From Pseudomonadota bacterium (GTDB taxonomy: Bacteria; Desulfobacterota; Syntrophobacteria; Syntrophobacterales; Syntrophobacteraceae): DNA of 64,000 bases. Made by a program: the position numbers and the translations under genes. Positions 15,148 to 23,590 of this stretch are shown here, piece after piece (position 1 is the stretch's first letter; the number at the start of each line of letters is the position of its first letter). Under the pieces are notes generated by a model that was given only the letters and a program-made list of their open reading frames with translations, did not search any database and was not told where the DNA came from. The stretch covers positions 1 through 64,000 of the forward strand of contig JAEZHY010000039.1 in the NCBI GenBank assembly GCA_023416335.1, in the 5' to 3' direction.

Positions 15148-16440
15148 TTACATGAACCCCAGCACTCTCGGGAGCCAGAGGACCAGTTCCGGCCAAACGA
15201 TCATCATGAAAAGGCCGGCAAACATTGCGAGGAGGAGCCAGATGACCCAGCGCACGGTTTCTTCCATGCGCGCCCCGGTCAGCCGGCAGCTCACCATGAG
15301 ATTCACGGCCATTGGAGGGGTAAACTGGCCTATGGCTATTACATAGGTCATGAGGACGCCGAACCATACCAGGTCCCAGTTGAAGCTCTGGGCGACCGGG
15401 ATGAGTATCGGGCAGAAGATCAGAAAGATGGAAATGCCGTCGAGGAACATTCCCATGATCTTCAGGAAGAGCATGAGGATGATGATGACCGCGGTGCTGT
15501 TGCCGCCTCCTATGCTTACCAGCGCTTTGGACATGGGATCGACGATCCCGATCGTGCTGGAAGCCCAGGCAAAAACGCTGGCCAGGCCGATTACGATGAG
15601 AATGACTGCGGAGGTCTCGGCGGATTCGACCAGCAGTTCATGGAGATCTTTCAGCGTAAGGCTCCGGTAGACGAAAAACCCGATGACCAGGCCGTAAATA
15701 ACCGCGACGACCGCGGCTTCGGTCGGAGTGAACCAGCCAGTCCGCATGCCGCCGAGGATAACGATCGGGGCTATGAGCGCCCAGAATGCTTCCTTGAAAG
15801 ATTTCCACATTGGCGGTCTGGGTTCGTCTTTTTGGCTGGCGCCGAAGTTGTAATGGAGACTCAGCAGCAGTGATGGAATGATCAGCATGACGCAGGCCAG
15901 GATGCCGGGTATGACGCCGCCGACGAAGAGGGCCGGGACCGTTGCCGACGGAACCAGGACGCTGTAGACGATGAATGCCACCGAAGGCGGAATCAGGATA
16001 TCGGTCGATCCGGCCGCGGCCGTGACGGACGCCGCAAAAGCGGGCGGATAGCCCGCTCGCATCATTGCGGCTATCATGACGCCGCCGACTGCCGCCGTGC
16101 ATGCGGGTCCGGATCCGGAAATCCCGCCGACGATCATGGCTACCAGAATAGTGATGACCGCCAGAGCGCCTCTGCCGTGTCCGACGAAAGCCGCCGTGAA
16201 ACGCAGCAATCGGGCCGCTACTCCGGAGCGGTCAAAGATGGATCCGGCGAGGACAAACATCGGGATCGCGAGCAGCGGGTACTTGGCGATGCCTGCATAG
16301 ACGCTGGTGGGAATCGACATGATGCCGAGTTTTGCAATAGCGATTGCCAGGGCCCCGGCCAGGCCGAGGGATACGGAGATGGGAACTCCGGCAAAAAGAA
16401 GGACGAAGAAGCACAGGAAAAGAATGATCGCGATAGTCAT
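15148..16440 (-). CDS. dctM: TRAP transporter large membrane subunit (DctM type)
   Basis: 430 residues, the normal length for the large permease of tripartite ATP-independent periplasmic transporters, with about 12 hydrophobic helices. Family features are GVPISVSLGLAG near the start, the Gly-rich ISGSGPACTAAVGGVMI segment and FCPILIPVAQSFNWDLVWFG near the end. It forms the Na+-driven channel with the small subunit DctQ. Its first base overlaps the last base of dctQ, so translation is coupled. The substrate class is inferred from the family as an organic acid and the sequence does not fix it. Confidence 0.93.
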   Translation of the reverse strand: MTIAIILFLCFFVLLFAGVPISVSLGLAGALAIAIAKLGIMSIPTSVYAGIAKYPLLAIPMFVLAGSIFDRSGVAARLLRFTAAFVGHGRGALAVITILVAMIVGGISGSGPACTAAVGGVMIAAMMRAGYPPAFAASVTAAAGSTDILIPPSVAFIVYSVLVPSATVPALFVGGVIPGILACVMLIIPSLLLSLHYNFGASQKDEPRPPMWKSFKEAFWALIAPIVILGGMRTGWFTPTEAAVVAVIYGLVIGFFVYRSLTLKDLHELLVESAETSAVILIVIGLASVFAWASSTIGIVDPMSKALVSIGGGNSTAVIIILMLFLKIMGMFLDGISIFLIFCPILIPVAQSFNWDLVWFGVLMTYVIAIGQFTPPMAVNLMVSCRLTGARMEETVRWVIWLLLAMFAGLFMMIVWPELVLWLPRVLGFM

Positions 16441-16946
16441 CAGTCTTCCCCCCTGCTCATGCGGATGAGTTTCCCGACAGCCCGGCCGGTTATTGCCAGC
16501 GACAGGATCGGAAGCCAGACCGTGTAAATCCAGGTTGGAACTCCCAGTCCCGGCGAAGTCACTTCGAAACGGTATTCATCCCATGCCATTCTCGCCGCAA
16601 GGACCGTCAGCATAAAGTAGGTGAGGGCCGTCAAGGCCATGGAAGCAAGTCTGACGGTATGCCCGTACTTTTCCGGGAGCCTGTCCACGACGAAGGAGAT
16701 GTTGAGGTGGCCGCCCTTGGCCATCAGGCTCGAACTTCCGAGAAAGGTCATCACGACCATAAAGAAGATCGAGAATTCCTCGGTTGACGCGAAGGAAAAG
16801 CTCGTAAAATAGCGCACAACGACATTGGCAAAGGTGAGAAGAGCCAAGACTCCGAGGATCACTCCCGCCAGGTTTTCCTCTATACACAGCGGGACCCTCG
16901 TCTTGATACGGCTTTGACTGACTTCGACGGGTGCTTCGAGTTCCAT
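16440..16946 (-). CDS. dctQ: TRAP transporter small membrane subunit (DctQ type)
   Basis: 168 residues with four hydrophobic helices. The first (LAGVILGVLALLTFANVVVRYF) ends in the family's NVVxRY motif. EEFSIFFMVVMTFLGSSSLMAKGGHL, with conserved Glu-Glu and a following Gly-His, is typical of DctQ. It joins DctM in the inner membrane and stabilises the permease. The ATG overlaps nothing upstream; downstream, dctM starts on its last codon. A hairpin terminator separates it from dctP by design or chance. Confidence 0.9.
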   Translation of the reverse strand: MELEAPVEVSQSRIKTRVPLCIEENLAGVILGVLALLTFANVVVRYFTSFSFASTEEFSIFFMVVMTFLGSSSLMAKGGHLNISFVVDRLPEKYGHTVRLASMALTALTYFMLTVLAARMAWDEYRFEVTSPGLGVPTWIYTVWLPILSLAITGRAVGKLIRMSRGED

Positions 16947-16992
16947 TGGTTATCCTCTGATACAATCAACTGCTACTCTCGATCATACATCT

Positions 16993-17028
16993 AAAAAAGA
17001 ACGGCGCGCGCAATGAGACGCGCGCGCC
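16993..17028 (-). terminator. Intra-operon hairpin between dctP and dctQ
   Basis: On the minus strand GGCGCGCGC (17028-17020) pairs with GCGCGCGCC (17011-17003) across an 8-base loop and is followed by GTTCTTTTTT. It follows dctP directly, so it probably ends most transcripts there. That would leave the binding protein in excess over the permease, as is common for such systems. Confidence 0.75.
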
Positions 17029-17058
17029 TTCCTTCCTGCTCCCGGTTCCGGGAATCGT

Positions 17059-18090
17059 CTACTTGCGTTTCGCTATGGACTCTTCAGCCTTCTTGATCAG
17101 GTCCGGGCCGATCTGCTTGGTCCATTTGTCGTACACGGCCTTCGTGGATTTGGCGAAAGCGGTCTTTTCCGCATCGGTCAGCCTGACGACGTTTACCCCG
17201 AGCCCTTCGATTTCCTTGATCAGGGAATCGTCGGGAGGAATGAGACCTTTGCGCGATTCTTCGATGTTCTCTTTTGCCGCCTGGAGAGCTGCTTCAGTTA
17301 CCGCTTTCCGGTCTTCCGGGGTCCAGGTGTTCCAGACTTCCTTGCTGACGACGAAAATCAGGGGATCTGCCACATAACCCCAGAGGGTCAGGTACTTCTG
17401 GTTCGCAGCGGCATGCAGCTTGGCAGCCATGAAGACCGTCAGGGGATTTTCCTGTCCATCGACCGCGCCGCTCGAAAGCGCGGGCACGGCGTCCGCCCAG
17501 CTCATCTGGGTGGGATTTGCGCCGAGGGCCGAGAAGGTTTCAAGGTAAAGTGGGGAACCAACGACACGAATCTTCAGGCCTTTCAGATCTTCCGGAGTGC
17601 GGATGGGCTTCTTGGAGTTGCTGAGTTCGCGGAACCCGTTCTCGCCCCATGCCAAGGGCACGACATCCTTGTTTTCGAGTATTTTGAAAAGTTCCTTGCC
17701 TACTTCGCCGCCGGTCAGCGCGTCGAGGGCCTTATGATCCGGCATCAGGAAAGGCATGGAGAAAATATTGAGCTGCTGTATCTGGGGAGACCAGTTGATC
17801 GTCGAACCGATAGCCATATCGATGGCGCCCTGGCGAATCGAGGTGAATTCCTTTGTCTGATCGCCGCCTACCAGGCTGGTGCCGGGGTACATTTTGACGT
17901 TAATGCGCCCGTTGGTTTTCTGCTTTATCAGCTCCGCCCACCGTTCGCCGGCATTGCCCCACGGAAAAGGCTTGCCGAGAACGGTGGAGAGTTTGTATTC
18001 CTGCTTGTAATCGGCAGCCGATGCAAATTGAGGGATGGCGAATGCCAAAGCGACTGCCAGTACGAGGAAGAAGCCTATCGACTTTTTCAT
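17059..18090 (-). CDS. dctP: TRAP transporter periplasmic solute-binding protein (DctP type)
   Basis: The start at 18090 has GGAGAAC upstream and gives a clean signal peptide (MKKSIGFFLVLAVALAFAIPQFASA). An ATG at 18120 is open but poor. The 343-residue product has the DctP pattern: YKLSTVLGKPFPWGNAGERWAELI at the N-terminus, YPGTSLVGGDQTKEFTSIRQGAIDM, and the ligand segment LKGLKIRVVGSPLYLETFSALGANP with the Arg that normally holds a carboxylate. VDGQENPLTVF follows. It captures an organic acid in the periplasm and delivers it to DctQM. A short palindrome GTGGATTTCCAC lies about 70 bases upstream and could be a regulator site. Confidence 0.93.
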   Translation of the reverse strand: MKKSIGFFLVLAVALAFAIPQFASAADYKQEYKLSTVLGKPFPWGNAGERWAELIKQKTNGRINVKMYPGTSLVGGDQTKEFTSIRQGAIDMAIGSTINWSPQIQQLNIFSMPFLMPDHKALDALTGGEVGKELFKILENKDVVPLAWGENGFRELSNSKKPIRTPEDLKGLKIRVVGSPLYLETFSALGANPTQMSWADAVPALSSGAVDGQENPLTVFMAAKLHAAANQKYLTLWGYVADPLIFVVSKEVWNTWTPEDRKAVTEAALQAAKENIEESRKGLIPPDDSLIKEIEGLGVNVVRLTDAEKTAFAKSTKAVYDKWTKQIGPDLIKKAEESIAKRK

Positions 18091-18375
18091 GCTGTTCTCC
18101 GTTTGAAAGCAATTGAGCAAACTTTTTATAAGGTTTAGATTTCACTGGAATTAATTGGTGGAAATCCACGATATTAGACGGAGTGTGAGCTGTCAAGGAA
18201 ATTTGTGCATTTCGCGGGCTGTAAATCCGAACGATTAAAGCGTCTCGGGGATATTCGCGACGGGGGTCGGGCGAGGATTCGGCATGGCGCGTGTTGTCCC
18301 GGTCCGCTCGTGGTTGTGGCCGGAAAAAACCTCTTATGAAACTTCAAGCAAGATCGAAGTGACATACTCCTGGGT

Positions 18376-18406
18376 GGCACGGGCAACGTTTTTTGTTGCC
18401 CGTGCC
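18376..18406. repeat. Perfect 12-bp hairpin
   Basis: GGCACGGGCAAC and GTTGCCCGTGCC flank a GTTTTTT loop. No T-tract follows, so it is unlikely to be a simple terminator on the plus strand. Confidence 0.75.
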
Positions 18407-18490
18407 GGAGGCAAGAGGTACAGACGGTATCGGATTCACTCCTGCAGTTCTCCGAAAGAGAACTCAGCTCCGCCCCTCCTGTCCTGCGGA

Positions 18491-18518
18491 CCCAGGCAGC
18501 AAAAAGACGCTGCCTGGG
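18491..18518. repeat. Perfect 10-bp hairpin
   Basis: CCCAGGCAGC and GCTGCCTGGG flank an AAAAAGAC loop. It is 23 bases from a family B hairpin. Confidence 0.7.
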
Positions 18519-18540
18519 CCACCCTGCACAGTTCCCGGCC

Positions 18541-18562
18541 GGCACGGTCAGGAAACCGTGCC
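18541..18562. repeat. Palindromic REP-like hairpin, family B
   Basis: Perfect arms GGCACGGT and ACCGTGCC around CAGGAA, the same as the right half of the inverted pair at 45581-45643. Confidence 0.75.
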
Positions 18563-18726
18563 TCAACATAACGGGGATGAAAGTTTCGTATTCTCTTTCA
18601 AACCGTGCCGGAGGAGTGGCAGCTAAGCTGGATCCCGGCTCAAAAGCACTGCGGGATGACGGAGGGGACCGGCCGGGGACTTTGATAACCGGGGGGCTTT
18701 GGAAAAAAAAGAAAGAAGTGTAAAGA

Positions 18727-18775
18727 CCCGCTGGTTCCCAGGCTCCGGCTTAGCCGAAGCCTGGGAACCAGCGGG
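18727..18775. repeat. Long palindrome, expanded family C
   Basis: Two 24-bp arms (18727-18750 and 18752-18775) differ at a single position and are separated by one base. The core GGTTCCCAGGCT / AGCCTGGGAACC matches family C. Such a cruciform or hairpin DNA is the largest palindrome in the window. Confidence 0.8.
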
Positions 18776-19003
18776 ATGCAAATTCAACATAGAGGAAGTG
18801 CGGCAGCCGTGTAGGGTGGGGGAGCGAAGCGCGGTCCCCGCTTTTGGGGGGTGCCCACCGCCCAGCAACCCCGATAGGCGCCCATTTTCAAGACCGGTAC
18901 GCGATGCGGAACACTATTCCGAAGGACGGGCTGTGGGCACGATGATGCTGTGCCCACCCTACGCCGTTCCCACGGTGGCGCTCCAAGGAAGGAAACAAAC
19001 GTT

Positions 19004-19864
19004 TTGACCGATTTTTTCACCTGGTTGGTTCTTGTCAAGATCGTGACGGCCGTGCTGATAGTCGTCGCTCTATCGGTGCTTGCGGAGGTTGTCAGTCCCC
19101 GGTTTGCGGGGATCGTTTCCGGCTATCCGCTGGGTGCCGCGATCAGCCTGTTTTTCATGGGATTCGATATCGGTCCGCAGTTTGCCGCCGAAAGCGCGCG
19201 CTATACGTCTCTCGGCCTGATCGCGACACAGGTGTTTGCCTATTTTTATTACAGAGCTTCGCTTCTGACGGATGGAATGAAACGTGGACCAAGGGTACTG
19301 CTGTCCTCGATCGGTGGGACCGTGGGGTTTATGGCGGCTGTAACGGTCTTGAGGTTTCTCCCTGTGAACGCCTCGGTAGCCGTGCTGCTGCCGGTCGCCT
19401 TCATCGTGCTTTTCACATGGCTGTTTCGGAGCATAAAGAATACGAGAATCAAGAAGCGCGCCGGCACGGATCTGAAAGCCATGCTGCTTCGATCGGCGTT
19501 CGCCGCGGGATTCGTCGTTGCGGTTACCTCGATTGCCGGAATAGTGGGGACGGGCTGGGCGGGGCTGTTTGCAGCTTTCCCGATGACGATGCTTCCGTCC
19601 GCTGCAATCATACACTTCTCTTATGAGCCGGAGCACGTTCGGGCGTTTCTGAAAAACGTCCCCAGGGGCCTGGGCTGCCTGGTTGTCTATGCTCTTGCAG
19701 TGTCGCTCACTTATCCTGCTTGCGGGATCTACCTGGGAACGATCCTCTCCTATGTGGCCGCGACGGTCTTTCTCATCGTTATCCAGGTCGATTGGTTTTC
19801 CTTCGGAAAGCCGGTTCCTTTACCTGCCGCCTCAGAGCAGACCGGGGTTCGGCGGCGTTCCTGA
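19004..19864 (+). CDS. Integral membrane protein, unknown function
   Basis: I take the TTG at 19004, behind AAGGAAGG, as the start. The ATG at 18950 lies inside repeat DNA and adds a charged, non-membrane leader. The 286-residue protein has about eight to nine hydrophobic helices. It shows two related motifs, SPRFAGIVSGYPLGAAISLFFMG near the N-terminus and TGWAGLFAAFPMTMLPSAAIIHF in the second half. This GYPLG/FPMTM repetition suggests an inverted two-repeat fold like small transporters of the DUF3147/EamA sort (inference). It stands between repeats and hisB, which runs the other way, so no operon partner is evident. Confidence 0.7.
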   Translation: MTDFFTWLVLVKIVTAVLIVVALSVLAEVVSPRFAGIVSGYPLGAAISLFFMGFDIGPQFAAESARYTSLGLIATQVFAYFYYRASLLTDGMKRGPRVLLSSIGGTVGFMAAVTVLRFLPVNASVAVLLPVAFIVLFTWLFRSIKNTRIKKRAGTDLKAMLLRSAFAAGFVVAVTSIAGIVGTGWAGLFAAFPMTMLPSAAIIHFSYEPEHVRAFLKNVPRGLGCLVVYALAVSLTYPACGIYLGTILSYVAATVFLIVIQVDWFSFGKPVPLPAASEQTGVRRRS

Positions 19865-19883
19865 ACCATTTACCCGGTCCCGG

Positions 19884-20477
19884 CTATAGCGATCCTTTGG
19901 AAGAGGGGATGCCGCTTCGTCCCGGATCGATCGAAACGGCGGCTTTCAGTGCGCGGCCCAATGCTTTGAAGGAGGCTTCGAGCATATGGTGGGCATTGCT
20001 GCCGTATGGAATCCGGATGTGAAGAGTAACTCCTCCGTGCTGGCAAAAGGCCCTGAAGAATTCGGGGACTAGCTGCGTTTCGAACTCGCCCGTACGGTCC
20101 GGCATAGGCGGGACGTTATAGACGAGGAAAGGGCGGTTTGACAGGTCCAGGGTAACGGTCGCGAGGGCCTCATCCATCGGAACGGTGAAGAAGCCGTAAC
20201 GCGTGATCCCGGATCGGTCTCCCAAAGCCTTTGACAGAGCCGTTCCCAGGCAGATGCCGATATCTTCCACGGTGTGATGGGCATCCACTGCCAGGTCGCC
20301 GGATGCACGGATTTTCAGGTCGAACAAGCCATGGACCGAAAAAAGCGTGAGCATGTGATCGAGGAAAGGCACGCCCGTCTCGAGATCTGCGCGGCCAGAG
20401 CCGTCCAGGACGAGTTCAAGCTTTATCCGGGTCTCTTTTGTGTTCCTTTCAACATCACCTTTTCGCAAACCGGCCAT
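19884..20477 (-). CDS. hisB: Imidazoleglycerol-phosphate dehydratase
   Basis: 197 residues, the normal size of the monofunctional enzyme. It carries FLDHML (about 39-43), DAHHTVED (65-72) and the second metal site SNAHHMLEA (about 162). These are the two Mn-binding His clusters of the trefoil active site. It removes water from imidazole glycerol phosphate in the sixth step of histidine synthesis. The phosphatase domain found in enterobacterial HisB is absent. No other his gene is nearby, so the pathway genes are scattered. It is convergent with the membrane protein gene, 19 bp apart. Confidence 0.97.
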   Translation of the reverse strand: MAGLRKGDVERNTKETRIKLELVLDGSGRADLETGVPFLDHMLTLFSVHGLFDLKIRASGDLAVDAHHTVEDIGICLGTALSKALGDRSGITRYGFFTVPMDEALATVTLDLSNRPFLVYNVPPMPDRTGEFETQLVPEFFRAFCQHGGVTLHIRIPYGSNAHHMLEASFKALGRALKAAVSIDPGRSGIPSSKGSL

Positions 20478-20723
20478 GGTTGGTCACCTCCTGCATGGTA
20501 TTGTGCCGAATTCGAAACAAGTGCCGCGCCAGGGAATTTCGATGCATTCCCGTCAAGCGGTGACACACAATACAATCTGCGCTCTAAAATTCAAGTAATA
20601 GATGAGGGGGGGGAGCGATCAACGGACAGCGCCGCACGAGCAAAGAGCTGAGGTACTCTTAGCCGGGGAAGTATGAAAACCCAAGAATGAGTCGAGCACG
20701 AAACAGGAATTCGGCCTGGCCGG

Positions 20724-21002
20724 TTATCTTCCTGTTTCCCGTTTCACAAATCGCAGAAACGTTCGATAAGCTCCCGATTCCAGGTTCTTGGGGATCTTGT
20801 ACCCCTCGGGAACGAGCAAAACGACAATGCGTGCGAAACCCTGGCCGCCGGGCTCTGCGCTCTCTCTTACTTCCACATGGTCACCCCGGTGCCGTGCGTC
20901 CCTGATCTCCAGTACCCTGGCTTCCACCGCCATGTTTTCGAAATTCGACGCATATTGTGCGGAAGAGCCCCGATTTGTGGTTTCGCCGATGACTATCCTC
21001 AT
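20724..21002 (-). CDS. Small basic/charged protein of unknown function
   Basis: The frame is open from 21134, but the ATG at 21002 follows GGGAGGGAG and begins the ordered part, MRIVIGETTNRGSSAQYASNFENM. The 92-residue product alternates strands and short helices (VEARVLEIRDARHRGDHVEVRE, ARIVVLLVPEGYKIP) and ends in RFVKRETGR. There is no signal or membrane segment. A beta-rich fold is likely, but I recognise no family. It is a single gene with its own leader, between hisB and a toxin-antitoxin pair. Confidence 0.55.
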   Translation of the reverse strand: MRIVIGETTNRGSSAQYASNFENMAVEARVLEIRDARHRGDHVEVRESAEPGGQGFARIVVLLVPEGYKIPKNLESGAYRTFLRFVKRETGR

Positions 21003-21220
21003 GGACTCCCTCCCGGTTAAGCTTACGTTATAGCTTAATAATCGGAAGGGTCTCGCGTTTTCTTTAATAACCGGCAATAGTGAGAACCTTGGCGCAGTAA
21101 ATGCAGCTCGTTCGGCAGGGCTCCTTGTATTCATGCCGGCACTAAATTGTTGTGGAAGGAATTAACGGGATAGGCATGGTCAGGTTTATGGTCACCGTGG
21201 AGGTGACTGATCAACAGCTA

Positions 21221-21670
21221 TCATGTATGTTTCTTGGGAGAAGGGCAGACTTGATGATCGGGATCCCACCACAGTATTTTCAAAATATCGCGATCCCGAA
21301 TTCCCCAGATACGTTCAGACCCGCTCAGCCTCAGTGAAATCAACTCCTCGACATCATCCTGGTCAATCTGCACCAATCTGTCCTGGGCATCTTTGCAGAG
21401 GTCATCGACGGAGATGGTATGGTTCCAGTGCTTATCCTTGATAAGAATTTCACTCCAAGACTTGGCCTCGAATTGGGACAACTTCTGCCTGATTTCGTTT
21501 AATTTCTCATGCCCAATCTCCTGCCACCCAAATGGGCTGGCCATCTGCAAAAGCGATATCCGCCATGCTGGACACTGGTCGTTATAGCTTTGTATTGGTC
21601 GAATCTTGGGCTGTTTCTGGGGATCTTTGATGGGCTTGGATTTGGGTTGCTTTGCAGCAGAGAACATCAT
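21221..21670 (-). CDS. Toxin partner of the Panacea-domain gene (PanT-like)
   Basis: 149 residues. The ATG lies 2 bases after the stop of the Panacea gene, so the two are cotranscribed. The N-terminus is Lys/Pro/Gln-rich and probably disordered. The body has QMASPFGWQEIGHEKLNEIRQKLSQFE, KSWSEILIKDKHWNHTI and a striking end, RIWGIRDRDILKILWWDPDHQVCPSPKKHT. The WWDPxHxVCPSxKKHT finish is what I recall from proteins paired with DUF4065 antitoxins. The target is unknown. Growth arrest by such a toxin, held in check by the neighbour, is inference from gene order. Confidence 0.65.
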   Translation of the reverse strand: MMFSAAKQPKSKPIKDPQKQPKIRPIQSYNDQCPAWRISLLQMASPFGWQEIGHEKLNEIRQKLSQFEAKSWSEILIKDKHWNHTISVDDLCKDAQDRLVQIDQDDVEELISLRLSGSERIWGIRDRDILKILWWDPDHQVCPSPKKHT

Positions 21671-21672
21671 GG

Positions 21673-22101
21673 CTAAAGGCTCGAATAGTATTCAGCCATG
21701 GCAGCTTGTGTTATTACATTACTCCCGCGTTCCCCTGGACCCAATCCTTCACGCGCTTCAGCCCAAGGCGGTTCGCTATGAGCCAGATCGCTTAGCCATT
21801 GTGAAGATCTTTTTCCGTAAAAATCCAGGACTGCTTTCACTGTCTCTTTTTGAGTCTCGTTCAGCCGACTTGGGTCTCCAAGTGGTAAGCTTGCAATCTT
21901 GAATGCTCCCCTGTGCTGGTAGTAAAGATCCGGAACTACTGGTCCATTCGCCCAAGCTTCGATTCTTTCGTCGAAAAGAGGCTCTTCATCCCAGACCAGG
22001 GACCACGCCTGGCAGTAGTAGACCAGTTTCTGAAGCTTCATTGTGGTCATTCCACCGGACTCTCGAAGGATAAATGCCGCAACATCGTGGCAAGTTGGCA
22101 T
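21673..22101 (-). CDS. Panacea-domain antitoxin (DUF4065/SocA-like)
   Basis: 142 residues behind GGAGAGGGAA. CHDVAAFILRESGGMTTMKLQKLVYYCQAWSL is the start of the Panacea domain, with the invariant KLQKLxYYxQAW. FDERIEAWANGPVVPDLYYQH is its second motif. SocA of Caulobacter, the founding member, presents the SocB toxin to a protease. Other members neutralise unrelated toxins directly. Here it is the first gene of a two-gene unit with the 149-residue protein downstream, the standard antitoxin-first layout. Confidence 0.85.
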   Translation of the reverse strand: MPTCHDVAAFILRESGGMTTMKLQKLVYYCQAWSLVWDEEPLFDERIEAWANGPVVPDLYYQHRGAFKIASLPLGDPSRLNETQKETVKAVLDFYGKRSSQWLSDLAHSEPPWAEAREGLGPGERGSNVITQAAMAEYYSSL

Positions 22102-22389
22102 TTCCCTCTCCTACGCTACAAATATTGGGGAAAAATTGTTCAATACCGCCATCTTGGCCTACTGCCAGATTCTAACCATGATGTCAAATGAAAACCAGCC
22201 CTGCACCTGTGTACCTAATCGGACCAGTATTTGATCCCGAAGATAATTTCATAGGTGAAATAAAGGTGAAAGTCAATCGCCATTTAGAGATGAGCAAGAA
22301 TTACGAAACAAAAGTAGATCCCAATGACCCACTATCCACTTCGGGAACAGTCATGATCCGGGAAGGGCCGACGAGCGGCCTCCAGTGAC

Positions 22390-23043
22390 TCACGCCGCAA
22401 GAGACGCGGCCGCCTGGTCAAGAAGGTCGCGGACTTCACGGTCGGATATCTGCGCGAAATCCTCGTACCAGGAGCCGACAGCCATGAATCGGTCCGGCGT
22501 GACATCGCAGATTATCTCGTCTACTTCCTCTCCGACCGCATCGCATGTTTCGGCCGGGGCAACGGGCACGGCTACAACGATCCACGCCGGCTTCAGAGCT
22601 TTGAGCGCGGCAATTGCCGCCCGCATGGAGGCGCCAGTGGCCATGCCGTCGTCGACAAGGATGACGGTCCGATGCTGGACATCAGGTCTTGGACGACCGC
22701 CCCGGTACAGCTGTTCACGACGCTCGAGTTCCGTTCTTTCCTGCGCTGCAATCCTTTCGACCGTCTCGCGTGGAATGTTTACCATTCTGAAAACGTCCTC
22801 ATTAAGGACAAGGACGTCTCCCGATGCGATAGCGCCCATCGCGAGTTCTTCCTCGTAAGGAACTCCGAGTTTCCGCACCACAAAAACGTCCAGGGGAGCG
22901 TTCAATCTTCCGGCCACTTCAAAGGCAACCGGTACGCCGCCCCTCGGCAATGCCATAACGATCACATCGTCCCTGCCGGCAAAGTTGAGAAGCCTCCCGG
23001 CGAGCTGCCGTCCGGCATCGACCCGGTCTTTGAACAGTTTCAT
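22390..23043 (-). CDS. Phosphoribosyltransferase-family protein
   Basis: I prefer the ATG at 23043 (AAAGGAAC upstream) over 23097. The 217-residue product opens MKLFKDRVDAGRQLAGRLLNF, has IVMALPRGGVPVAFEVAGRLNAPLDVFVVRKLGVPYEEELAMGAIASG and the PRPP-binding loop TVILVDDGMATGASMRAAI. This arrangement belongs to a widespread stand-alone PRTase family often found with alpha/beta hydrolases or stress genes. The exact nucleobase is not known. It runs alone on the minus strand with a 320-base leader shared with the small membrane gene. Confidence 0.85.
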   Translation of the reverse strand: MKLFKDRVDAGRQLAGRLLNFAGRDDVIVMALPRGGVPVAFEVAGRLNAPLDVFVVRKLGVPYEEELAMGAIASGDVLVLNEDVFRMVNIPRETVERIAAQERTELERREQLYRGGRPRPDVQHRTVILVDDGMATGASMRAAIAALKALKPAWIVVAVPVAPAETCDAVGEEVDEIICDVTPDRFMAVGSWYEDFAQISDREVRDLLDQAAASLAA

Positions 23044-23367
23044 AAAGTTCCTTTTGGCTGATTGGAAAGAATCATCCGAAAAACTTCTCAGGGTCAATTG
23101 TTGAAAAACGCGCGATCAACTATTCATAATTTTAAACACTGCCGGGGGACTTGAAACCCGGTTACCCCCGGCGCACAGTGAAATGGCCTTACCCCCTGCC
23201 CACAATCCGGTTGCCTCCGTATTTCTTTGCACAGATCTCTTCCAGATTGCGCGCTTTCTTGACTTTAGTGTGGGATCTCATTAGGATTCCTTGATTAAAC
23301 CTGAAACGCCCGAATTGATAAGACTGGTTAATAACTTCCGGGAGTCCGGAATGGAAAGAGCAGGATT

Positions 23368-23538
23368 ATGCGTCCGCTTGTTCTGATTATTAGACTCGTT
23401 CTCGGGCTGATCTTCGGGGTCCTGCTTTCCCGGATGTTCTTTCCGACTTCGGGATATTGGCTGATTGCCCTCATTGCCGGGCTGCTGGTATTTTTCGCCT
23501 ACGTATTCGAATACTTACACAAAAAAGACGATATATGA
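23368..23538 (+). CDS. Small two-helix membrane protein upstream of hflK
   Basis: 56 residues, too short for usual gene finding, with AGCAGGA before the ATG. MRPLVLIIRLVLGLIFGVLLSRMFF and YWLIALIAGLLVFFAYVFEYL are two membrane helices separated by a short PTSG turn. The C-terminus EYLHKKDDI is charged and cytoplasmic. It stops 52 bases before hflK on the same strand and may be its transcription partner. I do not know its function; a small accessory of the HflKC complex is only a guess from position. Confidence 0.6.
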   Translation: MRPLVLIIRLVLGLIFGVLLSRMFFPTSGYWLIALIAGLLVFFAYVFEYLHKKDDI

Positions 23539-23590
23539 TTTTTTCGTTTTTTGATGAGCGGCGCGAGCCGCTACACAGGAGGAAACCCTA

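Larger units (their letters stand above)
18091..19003. other. Palindrome cluster between dctP and a membrane protein gene
   Basis: No gene is supported. The stretch holds at least five strong inverted repeats: 18376-18406, 18491-18518, 18541-18562, 18727-18775 and a long-range GTAGGGTGGG / CCCACCCTAC pair (about 18812 and 18954-18963). A fragment of family A (GCTCAAAAGCACTGCGGGATGAC) is at about 18636-18658. Confidence 0.65.

Noticed and set aside
22188..22388. 66-residue plus-strand frame (MKTSPAPVYLIGPVF...)
   Set aside because: No ribosome site and no supporting context; the gap between divergent genes makes chance likely.
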